Positions 1-9,148 are shown, numbered from the stretch's first letter. The stretch: 64,000 nucleotides of DNA from an uncultured Clostridia bacterium (GCA_946414315.1 CAMKNZ010000011.1:1-64000), one strand, 5' to 3'. Notes: generated from the sequence alone by a model not told the origin. Program-made: numbers and translations.

Positions 1-10
1 GGTCTGTTCT

Positions 11-91
11 GCGGGCGTGGCGGAATGGCAGACGCGCCAGACTTAGGATCTGGTGTCGAAAGGCGTAAGAGTTCGAGTCTCTTCGTCCGCA
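11..91 (+). tRNA. tRNA-Leu (anticodon TAG)
   Basis: The acceptor arms at 11-17 and 84-90 pair over seven bases with one G-T pair. The anticodon loop CTTAGGA sits between CCAGA and TCTGG and reads TAG. A long variable arm follows, as expected for a class II leucine tRNA. The T-loop GTTCGAGTC is intact. CCA is not encoded. This is the first of three closely spaced tRNA genes that probably share a transcript starting before the window. Confidence 0.95.
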
Positions 92-112
92 CTGTTTCCC
101 GGTTTCCTTTAT

Positions 113-188
113 GCGGTAGTAGCTCAGTTGGTAGAGTGCCACCTTGCCAAGGTGGATGTCGCGGGTCCGAGTCCCGTCTACCGCTCCA
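113..188 (+). tRNA. tRNA-Gly (anticodon GCC)
   Basis: The acceptor stem GCGGTAG/CTACCGC is perfect. The anticodon stem CCACC/GGTGG encloses TTGCCAA, giving anticodon GCC. The 3' CCA is encoded at 186-188, unlike in the two neighbouring tRNA genes. Confidence 0.95.
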
Positions 189-191
189 TTT

Positions 192-262
<71 letters not shown>

Positions 263-270
263 CGCAAAAC

Positions 271-300
271 GGCCGATGCAAGATGCATCGGTCATTTTTT
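271..300 (+). terminator. Terminator of the tRNA operon
   Basis: The arms GGCCGATGCA and TGCATCGGTC pair over ten bases (one G-T) around a three-base loop. A run of six T follows. It lies eight bases after the last tRNA and ends the tRNA transcript. Confidence 0.9.
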
Positions 301-393
301 GTACCGCTTCCGGCGGTTCAAGCCGGAACTTGACTACCTGCCTTGTCCAGCTTCAGCACCGTTTTTCTCCGGTATGCTGCGCCTGATCCTTCG

Positions 394-423
394 TTGACAC
401 ATCGAATAACGCCTTGTTATAAT
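394..423 (+). promoter_or_regulatory. Sigma-A promoter of the DUF2142-type gene
   Basis: A perfect TTGACA (394-399) and a perfect TATAAT (418-423) are separated by 18 bases. The start codon at 500 leaves a leader of about 70 bases. The stretch 301-393 shows no gene or structure. Confidence 0.8.
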
Positions 424-499
424 CACCCTGTCTGATGCGCAGGGCTTTCTTTCTTGGCAGGCCGATGCGATCAAGCTGAAATCCGGGAGCGTCAGGATT

Positions 500-2680
500 A
501 TGAAAAAGCGTATTGTCCGAATCGGGGTTATTCTGCTGGCCAGCGTCCTGCTGGCCTTCCTGCTGGAGTTTATCCAGATCCGTACACAGCCGCCCGTCTA
601 TGAAGCAGAAGAGCGGGTGGTCTCGGAAGCCGAAACCCTGGATTTTGCCCAGGCGGAGCTGACCAATGCCGTCCTGAAAGACGAAAACGTCAAAACCGGC
701 GGCGAAGGATCGGTGATCCTCTTCCGTTTTCAGCCCGCAAAAAACCTTTCCTATGTGACGATCGAATCCAAATTGCATATTCACAATGAAATCCCGATCA
801 GGATCTCCTGGTCTGACGACGGTGAAACCTTCCCCGATGCTAACAATACCGTGCTCCTGGCAGATCCGGGAGCTGTTGTCTGGAAAGCGGAAATCCCCGA
901 AGGTCAGTACGCCGCCCTGAAAATCGAACTGGACAGCAAACTGACCATCCGCCCCATCCGGTGCCGGGATGCGGTCACCGAAAAAGCCACCGTGCCGGAA
1001 TCCATACGCCTCTGGCGGATCGGGATCCTGATCCCTGCCCTGTTCTTTGTGATTTCCCTCCTCTGCTGGTTCCGGACCGGCCGCCGCCTGGCTGCCGCTT
1101 TTCGCAGCGCCGCTGTTTCCCTGAAAAAAGCCGGATGGAAGACACCGCTCCACATCCTGGTTTTCCTGGCGCTGGGTTTCCTGGCTTATGCCATCCTCCG
1201 CTGGATTGTGTCCGGCGCTTTCTTCGGTCCTGTCGATATCCCGCGCCAGCTCTTCTGCATCCTGGCCGGCCTGGCCGCCGGGCTGCTTCTCGCTTTCCCG
1301 AAAACCCTCGGCAAAAAGCCGGAACGGCTGTTCGTGTTTTTCTGCCTGCTTTCCGGATGGTTGCTTGTTTTCCTCCTTCCGAATGATCCTATGGTCAACT
1401 GGGATATGGAATACCATTTTGAACAGACACACATTTATTCCTATCTTGGCGAGGAACGGCTTACCATACCGGATGCGGACATTGTCAATATGAGTAACAC
1501 ACATGATTCCTTCAACTGGGAAGAAAGGATCAGTTCCCAGGAAATGCAGGATGAATCATATGCTTACGGTGCCTATGCCACCGGGTACAGCGGGCTGATG
1601 CTCAACAGCATCTATGATATTTTCCCCGCAGCAGGCATGTTCCTGGGCCGTGTCTTCCGGATGCCCTGGTACTGGACCATGTACCTGTCAAAGCTTTTTA
1701 ACCTCCTGATCTGTGCCGTCTGCGGCTTCTTTTCCATCCGCCGGCTGAAGAGCGGCAAAATGATCCTTGCCTGCGTACTGCTGATCCCTACGAATATTTT
1801 CCTGGCTTCCGTCTTTTCCTATGATCATGGCGTCATATCCTTCATGGCACTCGGCATGAGCTATTTCTTTGCCGAATGGCAGGAACCGGAGAAAAAGCTG
1901 TCCCGCCGCAATGCCTTTGTGATCCTCGGCAGCCTGACCTTTGCCTGTCTCACCAAGGCCTTTTATGCGCCGGCCCTGTTCCTTACCTTCTTCATGCCGA
2001 AAGGCAAATGGGCTGAAACCGCAGAGGAACGCCGTGAATACGTCTCACGGAAAAGCTATGCCCTTTTTACCGGACTGGCCCTGTTGATTTGTCTCCTTCC
2101 CTATATCCTGCCGCTGTTCCAGGGCAACGTGGTCACGGATATGCGCGGCGGTTCTTCCGCTGTGCCTATGGACCAGATCCGTTATATCCTGGAGGATCCC
2201 CTACGTTTCTTCCGGCTCCTCTTCTCCTTCCAGAGCGGTTACCTCAATCCGGCCAACAGTTCCGGTCTGCTGACTTTCTTCGCCTATTTAGGCATGGGGC
2301 CCGGTTGGGACGTCCTGTGCGTCCTCCTTATCCTCATCGCCCTGACAGACAAGAAGCCCTGCGACCGGACGCTGGAGAGAAATGTCCTTACGCGGATTAT
2401 GGGGCTTTTCCTTTTCTATATCAGCGTCTGTATCATCTGCTTCTGCCTCTATGTCTCCTTTACGCCAACCGGCATGGATTACATCGACGGCGTCCAGCCA
2501 CGTTACCTCCTTCCATTTGTCTTCCCGGTGCTGATGCTGTTCGGCTCCGGCCTGGCTGCAAAACTGCTGAATATTGACAGGGAATGGAAACAGCGCCTCT
2601 ATAACGGCCTGGCTTTTCTCGGATCCCTGGTGATTCTCTTCAACACCATCTACACCGTCTGTATCAGCAGATTTACCTGA
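500..2680 (+). CDS. DUF2142-like polytopic membrane protein
   Basis: This 726-residue integral membrane protein has an N-terminal membrane segment (residues 7-27) and a beta-rich extracytoplasmic stretch (about 28-170). A long series of hydrophobic helices fills the rest. The layout, the acidic motif NWDMEYHF near residue 300, a SYDHG motif after a helix, and PRYLLPF near the C-terminus resemble DUF2142 proteins. That family belongs to the GT-C-like fold group often linked to surface polysaccharide transfer, but no activity can be assigned here. The gene stands alone: a consensus promoter precedes it and the convergent kinase operon follows. The ATG at 500 has a modest GGGAG ribosome site about 11 bases upstream. 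The family call rests on motif memory, so it is moderately sure. Confidence 0.7.
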   Translation: MKKRIVRIGVILLASVLLAFLLEFIQIRTQPPVYEAEERVVSEAETLDFAQAELTNAVLKDENVKTGGEGSVILFRFQPAKNLSYVTIESKLHIHNEIPIRISWSDDGETFPDANNTVLLADPGAVVWKAEIPEGQYAALKIELDSKLTIRPIRCRDAVTEKATVPESIRLWRIGILIPALFFVISLLCWFRTGRRLAAAFRSAAVSLKKAGWKTPLHILVFLALGFLAYAILRWIVSGAFFGPVDIPRQLFCILAGLAAGLLLAFPKTLGKKPERLFVFFCLLSGWLLVFLLPNDPMVNWDMEYHFEQTHIYSYLGEERLTIPDADIVNMSNTHDSFNWEERISSQEMQDESYAYGAYATGYSGLMLNSIYDIFPAAGMFLGRVFRMPWYWTMYLSKLFNLLICAVCGFFSIRRLKSGKMILACVLLIPTNIFLASVFSYDHGVISFMALGMSYFFAEWQEPEKKLSRRNAFVILGSLTFACLTKAFYAPALFLTFFMPKGKWAETAEERREYVSRKSYALFTGLALLICLLPYILPLFQGNVVTDMRGGSSAVPMDQIRYILEDPLRFFRLLFSFQSGYLNPANSSGLLTFFAYLGMGPGWDVLCVLLILIALTDKKPCDRTLERNVLTRIMGLFLFYISVCIICFCLYVSFTPTGMDYIDGVQPRYLLPFVFPVLMLFGSGLAAKLLNIDREWKQRLYNGLAFLGSLVILFNTIYTVCISRFT

Positions 2681-2720
2681 TTGCTGTCCGGTCCGGCTCA
2701 TCCGGCTAGTCACCGACGTC

Positions 2721-2757
2721 GCAGAAAGAACTGGAGCGCCATCCGACGCTCCAGTTC
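2721..2757 (-). terminator. Convergent terminator between DUF2142-type gene and kinase operon
   Basis: GAACTGGAGCG (2728-2738) and CGCTCCAGTTC (2747-2757) form a perfect 11-base-pair stem with an eight-base loop. On the minus strand it is followed by TTTCT. It lies 14 bases beyond the stop of the sensor kinase and may also stop the + strand gene. Confidence 0.7.
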
Positions 2758-2771
2758 CTGTATATTGTCCT

Positions 2772-3854
2772 TTATGCTCTGGGCAGTTCAAACCAGAACG
2801 TGGTTCCCTGCCCTTCCTCGCTTTTGACGCCGTACCGGGCGCCGTGCTTCTCCAAGATGCTGCGGCAGATGTTCAGGCCCAGGCCGCTGCCGATCACCGC
2901 ACGGCGGTGGTTCTCCCGGCTGCGGTAATACCGGTCGAAAATAAACGGCAGTTCATCCTTGGGAATGCCTTCCCCGCTGTCCGAGATTTCCACCCTTACC
3001 CTGGATCCGATGTCCTGCTGGGTGATCCGGACGGTTTTATCCTCACCCGTATAGGTCAGGGCATTGCCCAGCAGATTATATACCACCTGACTGATCCGCG
3101 CGCTGTCACCTTTCACCGTGCGCTCCTCCGCGGGATCAAATACCACGGTATAGCCTTCCACCGCAGTCATTTTGCTGACCCTTCCGACGATCCCGCGGAT
3201 CTGTTCGGTCAGGCTGAAGGGCTTTTCCTCCAGCTCCAGGTTGCCGGTCCGCAGACGGCTGAAGTCCAGCACCTCGTTGACCATGGAATTCAGCCGGTTC
3301 GTCTCATCAATGATGATCTGCATATTCTCCGGGGTTACTTCCTGGGGAATATCCCGCATGGCCTCCGCGTAGCCGATGATCATGGTCAGGGGTGTGCGCA
3401 GGTCATGGCTGATGTTGGCGATCAGCTCCCGCTGCAGGTCTTCTACCTTGCCCAGGTCTTCCGCCGCCCGTGCCAGCGTATCGTTCAGCTCCGCAATCTC
3501 GCGGTAGCCGCCGCTGTGCGGCGGGCGCGTATAGCGGGATTCGCTCAGCTGTTTCGCCGCTTCGTTGGTCTCAATGATCGGCTCCGAGATACTCCGTGCC
3601 ATCGTAAAGCCCACCAGCGCCGTTGCAACCAGGATTGCGCCCACGGTCAGCCAGAACTGCGTCCTTGACGCGTCCAGCAGCTGCTGCGGCACGTTCAGTC
3701 CCCGCGAAGCACCGTAGACCAGTACGCCCTGCAGCATCCAGACGGCAGAAATGATAAATCCCGCGAGAACCGCGAGATAAATCAGGATCTTTGCCCGGAT
3801 CCCGAGGCGTCCTGCAAGGAACGCCTCCCGGTATGCCAGATTATTCCTTCTCAA
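2772..3854 (-). CDS. Sensor histidine kinase (HAMP, HisKA, HATPase)
   Basis: This 360-residue membrane kinase has two membrane segments (about 23-44 and 70-88) flanking a very short external loop of about 25 residues. A HAMP linker runs to about residue 140. The phosphoacceptor H150 sits in ISHDLRTPLT. An N-box (NLLGNALTYT), a G1 box (DSGEGIP), an F-box (FIFDRYYR) and a G2 box (GSGLGL) follow. The tiny external loop suggests it senses membrane or envelope stress, or an accessory protein, rather than a soluble ligand. Its start overlaps the end of the response regulator gene by 14 bases, so the two are translationally coupled partners. It is the last gene of a four-gene operon with two D,D-carboxypeptidases, so cell-wall sensing is a reasonable inference. 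Confidence 0.92.
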   Translation of the reverse strand: MRRNNLAYREAFLAGRLGIRAKILIYLAVLAGFIISAVWMLQGVLVYGASRGLNVPQQLLDASRTQFWLTVGAILVATALVGFTMARSISEPIIETNEAAKQLSESRYTRPPHSGGYREIAELNDTLARAAEDLGKVEDLQRELIANISHDLRTPLTMIIGYAEAMRDIPQEVTPENMQIIIDETNRLNSMVNEVLDFSRLRTGNLELEEKPFSLTEQIRGIVGRVSKMTAVEGYTVVFDPAEERTVKGDSARISQVVYNLLGNALTYTGEDKTVRITQQDIGSRVRVEISDSGEGIPKDELPFIFDRYYRSRENHRRAVIGSGLGLNICRSILEKHGARYGVKSEEGQGTTFWFELPRA

Positions 3855-4512
3855 AACGGTAGCCTACCCCTCTGAGCGTCGTGATCTTGTCCGCATAGGG
3901 CCCGAGCTGTTTACGCAGGAGTTTGATGTGGGTGTCCAGCGTCCGGTCGTCGCCGAAGAAATCATAACCCCACACGTCGCTGATGAGTTTCTCCCGCGTC
4001 AGGGCGATCCCGCGGTTGCGGATCATATAGAACAAAAGATCATATTCCTTCGGGCTCAGGTCCGCTTCCGTGCCGTCAACGGTCACCCGCCGGGCAGTGA
4101 AGTCTACGGTCAGGCCGCCGATCTTCACGATCTCTTCCGTTTTCTTTTCCGTCTCGCCGCCGCGGCGCAGTACGGCGCCGACGCGCATCATCAGCTCCTT
4201 CGGAGAAAACGGCTTGACCACATAGTCGTCGATGCCCAGTTCAAACCCGTGAATCCGGTCATACTCTTCGCCCCGTGCGCTCAGCATAATCACCGGCACA
4301 GGGTCGTTCTTCCGGATCTCCCGTACGGCGGAAAAGCCGTCCAGCTCCGGCATCATCACGTCCATGATAATCAGGTCGTAACGGTTCTTCCGGCACATCT
4401 CAATGGCCTGCATGCCGTTCTCCGCCTCTTCGGTCTCATAGCCTTCGAAGGCGGCGTATTTGGCGATCAGCGCGCGGATCCGCGCTTCGTCGTCTACAAT
4501 CAGTAATTTCAT
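3841..4512 (-). CDS. OmpR/PhoB-family response regulator
   Basis: The 223-residue protein has a receiver domain with an acidic pocket (VDDE near residues 6-9), phosphoacceptor D51 in DLIIMDVMMPELDG and K100 in DDYVVKPFSP. A C-terminal winged-helix DNA-binding domain (about 125-223) contains SPKEYDLLFYM and ends GVGYRFEKE. Its start codon abuts the stop of the upstream carboxypeptidase gene with no gap, and its end overlaps the kinase start. It is the cognate partner of that kinase and probably autoregulates the operon. The order carboxypeptidases-regulator-kinase recalls VanR/VanS modules, but no ligase or dehydrogenase genes are present. Confidence 0.93.
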   Translation of the reverse strand: MKLLIVDDEARIRALIAKYAAFEGYETEEAENGMQAIEMCRKNRYDLIIMDVMMPELDGFSAVREIRKNDPVPVIMLSARGEEYDRIHGFELGIDDYVVKPFSPKELMMRVGAVLRRGGETEKKTEEIVKIGGLTVDFTARRVTVDGTEADLSPKEYDLLFYMIRNRGIALTREKLISDVWGYDFFGDDRTLDTHIKLLRKQLGPYADKITTLRGVGYRFEKE

Positions 4513-5358
4513 TTATTCCTCCGTCGGTTCCTGAATGAACGCTTCCACCTTGCTCCGGTCCCCGCCGGCGTCCAGGTATTCCTGAATGGCTTCCTGCAGC
4601 TGTTCGGTAAACTCTTCCAGGCACAGGTTGTTTTCCCAGATATACGTCGCCACGGGAATGCCCACATAGCGCAGGTGCCAGGGCTCTGTATTGATCTCCG
4701 TAATGTCCTGTTTGTCTTCCGGATACCGGATGATGAAGCCGAATTCATAGCAGTGCTCCGCCATCCACTGGCATTCCGGTTCCTTCATCATCTTGTCGTT
4801 CATAGCTTTGTTTGCCCAGTTTTTCGGAACCACGTCACAGCCCAGGCCTGTCTGGTGGTCGCTGGCGCCGGGTTTGGAGACCCAGCCGTCATCCTTGCCG
4901 TGATTCTTCTTCAGGCGGTTGTTGTACATCGTCTTCTGGGTGGAATAGGAACGGTAGGCACTCTTCAGATACAGGTCTTTGTATCCGTATTCGGGTGCGT
5001 CGTCCCGGATGGCCTGGTTCATTGCGCACAGGGCTTCCGCGCACTCCTTGCGCAGCAGCTGGCCGCCCTTGGGCTTTACGGCCCACTTGATACCGCCGTC
5101 AGCGGGTTTGCTCGGCACCTTCACCAGGTCTTTGGGTACATAGTTCTTGTCCAGCAGGTAGTGTTTGTTCGCCAGAATAATGTACTCCGGATTCATATCC
5201 TCCAGCGCCACAGGAAAATCCCATACGGCCTTTTCAGCGGGAACGCCGGCATCCAGGTCGAACTCTTCAATCTCCAGTTCTTCCTCATCCAGCTCCGCCA
5301 GCGAAAGCGCCGGAATCATAAGAGCCAGTACGCACAGGACACATAACAGCTTTTTCAT
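4513..5358 (-). CDS. Secreted VanY-type D-alanyl-D-alanine carboxypeptidase (M15)
   Basis: The 281-residue precursor has a clear signal peptide (about 21 residues, ending ALSLA) and an acidic spacer. The M15B/VanY peptidase domain shows SAYRSYSTQ near residue 135, a zinc-binding GASDHQTGLGCD (H168 and D175) and EPWHLRY (H228). These match the SxHxxGxAxD and HxH-type metal ligands of the family. The enzyme is expected to remove the terminal D-Ala of peptidoglycan stem peptides outside the membrane. It lies 21 bases downstream of a paralogous carboxypeptidase and directly upstream of the response regulator. Two paralogues in tandem suggest different substrates, for example free precursor versus cross-linked wall. 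Confidence 0.9.
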   Translation of the reverse strand: MKKLLCVLCVLALMIPALSLAELDEEELEIEEFDLDAGVPAEKAVWDFPVALEDMNPEYIILANKHYLLDKNYVPKDLVKVPSKPADGGIKWAVKPKGGQLLRKECAEALCAMNQAIRDDAPEYGYKDLYLKSAYRSYSTQKTMYNNRLKKNHGKDDGWVSKPGASDHQTGLGCDVVPKNWANKAMNDKMMKEPECQWMAEHCYEFGFIIRYPEDKQDITEINTEPWHLRYVGIPVATYIWENNLCLEEFTEQLQEAIQEYLDAGGDRSKVEAFIQEPTEE

Positions 5359-5379
5359 CTTATCTCCAATAATTCTGAA

Positions 5380-6096
5380 TTACTCCAGATCCGTGGGCGT
5401 AGCAGCGATCGGAACCCTTCCGATCATATCCTGCATCGTCTTGATTCTGTAGTCGATCAGCCACGTTTCCAGCGGCACGTTTGCCTCATGGATTGCTTTG
5501 GCAAATTCTTTGCCGACATAGCGGAAATGCCAGGGCTCATACTTGTAGCCCGTAATGCTTTCCCATTCCTCGCCTTCTCCGTACCGTAGGATGAAGCCGA
5601 AGCGCCAGCAGTTTTCCGCGCACCATTTTCCGCCTTCGGTATCCCGGAAGGAAACCTCCAGGTGGGCCTTGTTCTTCTGGCCGATGTCCATAGCCAGGCC
5701 GGTCTGGTGTTCGCTGGCGCCGGGCGGCGCCACGTATTCCTGTGCCTTGGCGACATCCTTTCTCACGCTGCGCAGCTTGCGCGAGTAGATCCCCGCCTGC
5801 TTTTCATAGGAACGGAAGCCGCTGATGGATATCAGCTGGCATTTCGTTTCTTCCTTGCAGGCCTGGAACATTTCCTTCAGGGCGGCGGCGGCGTCCGGGC
5901 GCATACGGCGCACCTGTCCCGGCACATCGCTCATCTCCAGGTCCTCCGGCGTATAGCTCGCGGAAAGGGTGTACTGCCGGTTTACCAGAAACAGCAGGCC
6001 GTCCGCGTCATGCTGGGGCGCCGCTTCATAGACCGCACCGGAGATCAGCATCGTTCCCGCCGTCAGCAGGGATAACAATTTCGTTAAAACTGGCAT
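5380..6096 (-). CDS. Second VanY-type D-alanyl-D-alanine carboxypeptidase (M15)
   Basis: The 238-residue protein has an N-terminal hydrophobic segment (about 5-24) that is a signal peptide or membrane anchor. The M15B domain carries SGFRSYEKQ, GASEHQTGLAMDI (zinc ligands His and Asp) and EPWHFRYVG. It is shorter than its downstream neighbour and lacks that protein's acidic N-terminal spacer. It is the first gene of the four-gene wall-modification and two-component operon. No consensus promoter is evident in the 82-base gap before it, although a TATAAT-like element overlaps the stop of the ABC ATPase gene at 6177-6182. Confidence 0.9.
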   Translation of the reverse strand: MPVLTKLLSLLTAGTMLISGAVYEAAPQHDADGLLFLVNRQYTLSASYTPEDLEMSDVPGQVRRMRPDAAAALKEMFQACKEETKCQLISISGFRSYEKQAGIYSRKLRSVRKDVAKAQEYVAPPGASEHQTGLAMDIGQKNKAHLEVSFRDTEGGKWCAENCWRFGFILRYGEGEEWESITGYKYEPWHFRYVGKEFAKAIHEANVPLETWLIDYRIKTMQDMIGRVPIAATPTDLE

Positions 6097-6178
6097 CTTC
6101 GTTTTGCCTGTAATCCTTTGCTATGTTTGTCCTTATCTTTTTTATTCAATCCGAAGGCGATCGGAAAGCCCCTATGTA

Positions 6179-6937
6179 TTATAGCACTTTATTCAGGAAA
6201 TCCTTCGTCCGCTGTTCCTTCGGGGAAGAGAAAATTTCTGAAGGAACCCCTTCTTCCACGATCTTCCCTTCGTCAAAGAACAGCACCCGGTCTCCGACTT
6301 CACGGGCAAAGCCCATCTCATGGGTCACGCAGACCATCGTCATCCCGCTGCGGGCCAGTTCCTTCATGACGTCCAGCACCTCGCCGACCATTTCCGGATC
6401 CAGAGCGGACGTCGGCTCGTCAAAGAGCATGACCTCCGGTTCCATGCACAGCGCACGAACGATCGCGATCCGCTGTTTCTGGCCGCCGGAAAGCTGGCTG
6501 GGATAAGCATTGGCCCGGTCCGCCAGGTTCACGCGCTCCAGCAGCGCCATCGCCTTCTTTTCCGCTTCTTCCTTGCTCTTCTTCAGCAGCTGGATCGGGG
6601 CAATCGTCATGTTCCGCAGCACGGTCATATGCGGGAAGAGGTTAAAATGCTGGAACACCATGCCCATCTTCTGGCGGTGGATGTTGATGTTCACCTTCGG
6701 ATCGGTAATATCTACGCCCTCAAAGGTGATCGTGCCGCCCGTAGGCATCTCCAGCAGGTTCAGGCAGCGCAGGAAGGTGCTCTTACCGCTGCCGGAGGGC
6801 CCGATGACCACCAGCACCTCGCCTTTATGAATATCAGTATCGACGCCGTTCAGGGCCTTGATGTCCCCGCCTTTGAAGTGTTTCTCCAGTCCCCTGACAG
6901 AGATAATGACGTCATTGTTTTTCAGCTCAGTGGTCAC
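6179..6937 (-). CDS. Polar amino-acid ABC transporter ATPase (GlnQ/ArtP type)
   Basis: The 252-residue ATPase has Walker [11 protein letters not shown]-loop [13 protein letters not shown], signature LSGGQKQR and Walker [14 protein letters not shown]. The sequence [11 protein letters not shown] is typical of the polar amino-acid uptake family. It energises the importer encoded by the two genes upstream. Its start overlaps the permease end by 11 bases, indicating translational coupling. Given the ARG box before the operon, an arginine or other basic amino-acid substrate is likely. Confidence 0.94.
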   Translation of the reverse strand: MTTELKNNDVIISVRGLEKHFKGGDIKALNGVDTDIHKGEVLVVIGPSGSGKSTFLRCLNLLEMPTGGTITFEGVDITDPKVNINIHRQKMGMVFQHFNLFPHMTVLRNMTIAPIQLLKKSKEEAEKKAMALLERVNLADRANAYPSQLSGGQKQRIAIVRALCMEPEVMLFDEPTSALDPEMVGEVLDVMKELARSGMTMVCVTHEMGFAREVGDRVLFFDEGKIVEEGVPSEIFSSPKEQRTKDFLNKVL

Positions 6938-8261
6938 TGTTGCGCAGCCTCCTTTCCAGCTTTCCGACCAGCCAGGTGAAGAACATGACCATGATCAGGT
7001 AGATCACCGCAACGGCAATCAGGGGCATAAACGCCGAATACGTCACACCCCGGATAATATCGCCGCCCTTGGTCAGGTCCTTCACTGCCACATAGCCGGA
7101 AACCGATGTTTCCTTCAGCAGGACGATAAATTCGTTGGCCAGCGCCGGTAGCACGCTCTTCATCGCCTGCGGGATGATGATGTGCCGCATGGTCTGTACA
7201 TAATTGAAGCCCAGGCTGCGCCCGGCCTCCAGCTGGCCGCGGTCCACGCTCATGATGCCGCCGCGTATGATCTCCGCCACATACGCGCCGCTGTTGATGC
7301 CGAAGGCCAGCATGGCGATCAGCACACCGTTGCGCGATGAAGCGAAAATGATGTAATACATGATCATCAGCTGGATGACCACAGGTGTTCCGCGGATCAC
7401 GGTCAGATAGATCTTGCAGATTCCGTTGAAAAAGCCGAGGATCGATCTTCCGGGGCCTTTATGCATATTCTCGCTGTTCTGGTCCCAGGTGGAACGCACC
7501 GTGGCAACGATCACACCGATCACAACGCCCAGGAGCACTGCGGCAAATGTGATCTCCAGCGTTACCAGCAGGCCGTTCAGCAGATAGCTCCACCGGCTGT
7601 CGTCCAGGAAGTTCAGCTTGAAATCCGCCGCCAGCGGGCTGATCTGTTTCCCGGGCGTCACTTTCTGTACCGCCGCGTACAGCAAAGTCCGGACATCGTC
7701 CAATTCACGGTCCGCAGGCATTGAGGCCGTCACCTTGATACATACGTCCTCATAGGGTGACGCAAGGAATACGGTAGAGGTTCTCTCTTCCTCGGTAACA
7801 ACTTCCCTCAGACCTCCGTAGAACTTATACAGTTCCCCGTCGGACGCGTCCGCTGTGAAACCGTCCCCTTCTCCGGTTTCCAGCAGGAAACCTTCGTCGT
7901 ATTCACTGACGCCGGGCTTCCAGGGATACGGTTCCACCGTCACGGTGCCCGGATTCTGTTCCGGTTTCTTTCCGACAAACACAAAGTTGGTCGTAATCGG
8001 ATCGCCGTCCGTATCCTCCGCGCCGCTGACCGCCTTGTAATCCTTCGGGGCGGATGCGTCGCCGATCTTGACATAGGTTTCCTGCCCGTTTTCCACGGTC
8101 GTGCCTACCAGCCAGGTCGGCTTGATGCCTTTGACCTTGCCGTTCTCGATCTTCAGGATATCGGCGTTATGGAATGAGGTGAAATAAACAATGACAGCGA
8201 TGACGGCAACCGCCGCCACCGCGAGAAGGCATTTCAGTCCTTTTCTGCTTTTGCTCTTCAT
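6927..8261 (-). CDS. Polar amino-acid ABC permease with large N-terminal extracytoplasmic domain
   Basis: The protein is 444 residues from the ATG at 8261, chosen because AGAGGAAA lies just before it. An upstream in-frame ATG at 8279 has no such site. The C-terminal half (from about residue 215) is a standard HisM/GlnP permease with five helices and the EAA loop region [23 protein letters not shown]. Unusually, an N-terminal membrane anchor (about 12-28) is followed by about 180 polar residues that should lie outside the membrane. Usual permeases of this family have about 220 residues. The extra domain is not recognised; it may be a tethered ligand-capture or gating domain. Confidence 0.88.
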   Translation of the reverse strand: MKSKSRKGLKCLLAVAAVAVIAVIVYFTSFHNADILKIENGKVKGIKPTWLVGTTVENGQETYVKIGDASAPKDYKAVSGAEDTDGDPITTNFVFVGKKPEQNPGTVTVEPYPWKPGVSEYDEGFLLETGEGDGFTADASDGELYKFYGGLREVVTEEERTSTVFLASPYEDVCIKVTASMPADRELDDVRTLLYAAVQKVTPGKQISPLAADFKLNFLDDSRWSYLLNGLLVTLEITFAAVLLGVVIGVIVATVRSTWDQNSENMHKGPGRSILGFFNGICKIYLTVIRGTPVVIQLMIMYYIIFASSRNGVLIAMLAFGINSGAYVAEIIRGGIMSVDRGQLEAGRSLGFNYVQTMRHIIIPQAMKSVLPALANEFIVLLKETSVSGYVAVKDLTKGGDIIRGVTYSAFMPLIAVAVIYLIMVMFFTWLVGKLERRLRNSDH

Positions 8262-8279
8262 GAGTTTCCTCTCAAACAA

Positions 8280-8312
8280 GCAATAGGGAGCGACTGCTCG
8301 CTCCCGTATTGC
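8280..8312 (-). promoter_or_regulatory. Intercistronic hairpin between binding protein and permease
   Basis: GCAATAGGGAGCGA pairs with TCGCTCCCGTATTGC, with one bulge and a short loop, in the 69-base gap between the binding protein and the permease. There is no T-run, so it more likely protects the upstream mRNA or limits read-through than fully terminates. This would raise the binding protein relative to the membrane subunits. Confidence 0.65.
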
Positions 8313-8330
8313 TATTCATCAATGCGCTGC

Positions 8331-9068
8331 TTATTCGGCAGGGATATACTTCGCGATGATGGCGGCCACGGTGCCGTCTTCGATCAGTTCCTTCAGGGCG
8401 CCGTTGATCTTTTCGAGCAGCTCGGTGTTCTCCAGGTTCACGCAGATCGCGTAATCTTCTTCAGCGTAGGTGCTCTCCAGGATCTTCAGGCCTTCGTTGG
8501 CGGCCACATAAGCCTTGGCGGGCTCGTTGTCGATGATGACGCAGTCGACCTTGCCGGTCTTCAGCGCTTCCACAGCGTCCGCGCCGACAGCATACTTGGA
8601 TACGCGCTCTTCGCCGAAATCATCCGTGCAGTAGATGTCGCCGGTGGTGGAATCCTGAACGCCGACCTTCCAGGCCGCACCTTCCGCATACAGATCGTCA
8701 ACGCTGGCGATCTCGGAATCTTCCTTGACGATGATGGCCTGGATGCCGGTGGCATAGGTCTCGGAGAAGTTCACGCTCTGCAGGCGTTCTTCCGTAACGG
8801 TCATACCGGCCATACCGAAATCAATCTTTCCTTCGGTCACAGCGGGAATGATGGCTTTGAAATCCATATCCTGGATATCCAGTTCCATGCCCAGCTTGTC
8901 AGCGATGGCAGCGGCGATCTCAGCGTCGATACCGACGATCTTGCCGTCTTCGTAGTACTCATAGGGCGGGAAGCTCGCATTGGTACCCATGGTCAGGGTA
9001 TCGGCCAGAGCGGCAGCGACAGTGCCCAGCATCATCAGGGCAACCAGCAGAGCAATCAGTTTCTTCAT
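8331..9068 (-). CDS. Polar amino-acid ABC transporter substrate-binding protein
   Basis: The 245-residue precursor starts at 9068, behind GAGGAGG. Its signal peptide is MKKLIALLVALMMLGTVAAALA. The mature part is an SBP_bac_3 protein: TMGTNASFPPYEYYEDGKIV, then VGIDAEIAAAIADKLG, then FGMAGMTVTEER. These are typical ligand-cleft elements of arginine/lysine/glutamine binders. It captures amino acid outside the membrane for the downstream permease and ATPase. It is the first gene of the operon, with a strong promoter and an ARG box upstream. No lipobox cysteine is seen, so it is probably free or weakly held. Confidence 0.93.
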   Translation of the reverse strand: MKKLIALLVALMMLGTVAAALADTLTMGTNASFPPYEYYEDGKIVGIDAEIAAAIADKLGMELDIQDMDFKAIIPAVTEGKIDFGMAGMTVTEERLQSVNFSETYATGIQAIIVKEDSEIASVDDLYAEGAAWKVGVQDSTTGDIYCTDDFGEERVSKYAVGADAVEALKTGKVDCVIIDNEPAKAYVAANEGLKILESTYAEEDYAICVNLENTELLEKINGALKELIEDGTVAAIIAKYIPAE

Positions 9069-9113
9069 TGTTATTTCCTCCTCAAAAGTGTTCATTTCCA
9101 ATGGATTGGCGTC

Positions 9114-9142
9114 AGTATAGCACCTGAATATGCACTTGTCAA
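9114..9142 (-). promoter_or_regulatory. Sigma-A promoter of the amino-acid importer operon
   Basis: On the minus strand TTGACA (9137-9142) and TATACT (9114-9119) are separated by 17 bases. It lies about 45 bases before the binding protein start and just downstream of the ARG-box-like site. Confidence 0.85.
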
Positions 9143-9148
9143 CACAAT

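Noticed and set aside
2772-6096. Vancomycin resistance cluster
   Set aside because: Only VanY-like and two-component genes are present. No vanH, ligase or vanX homologue is found in the flanks.
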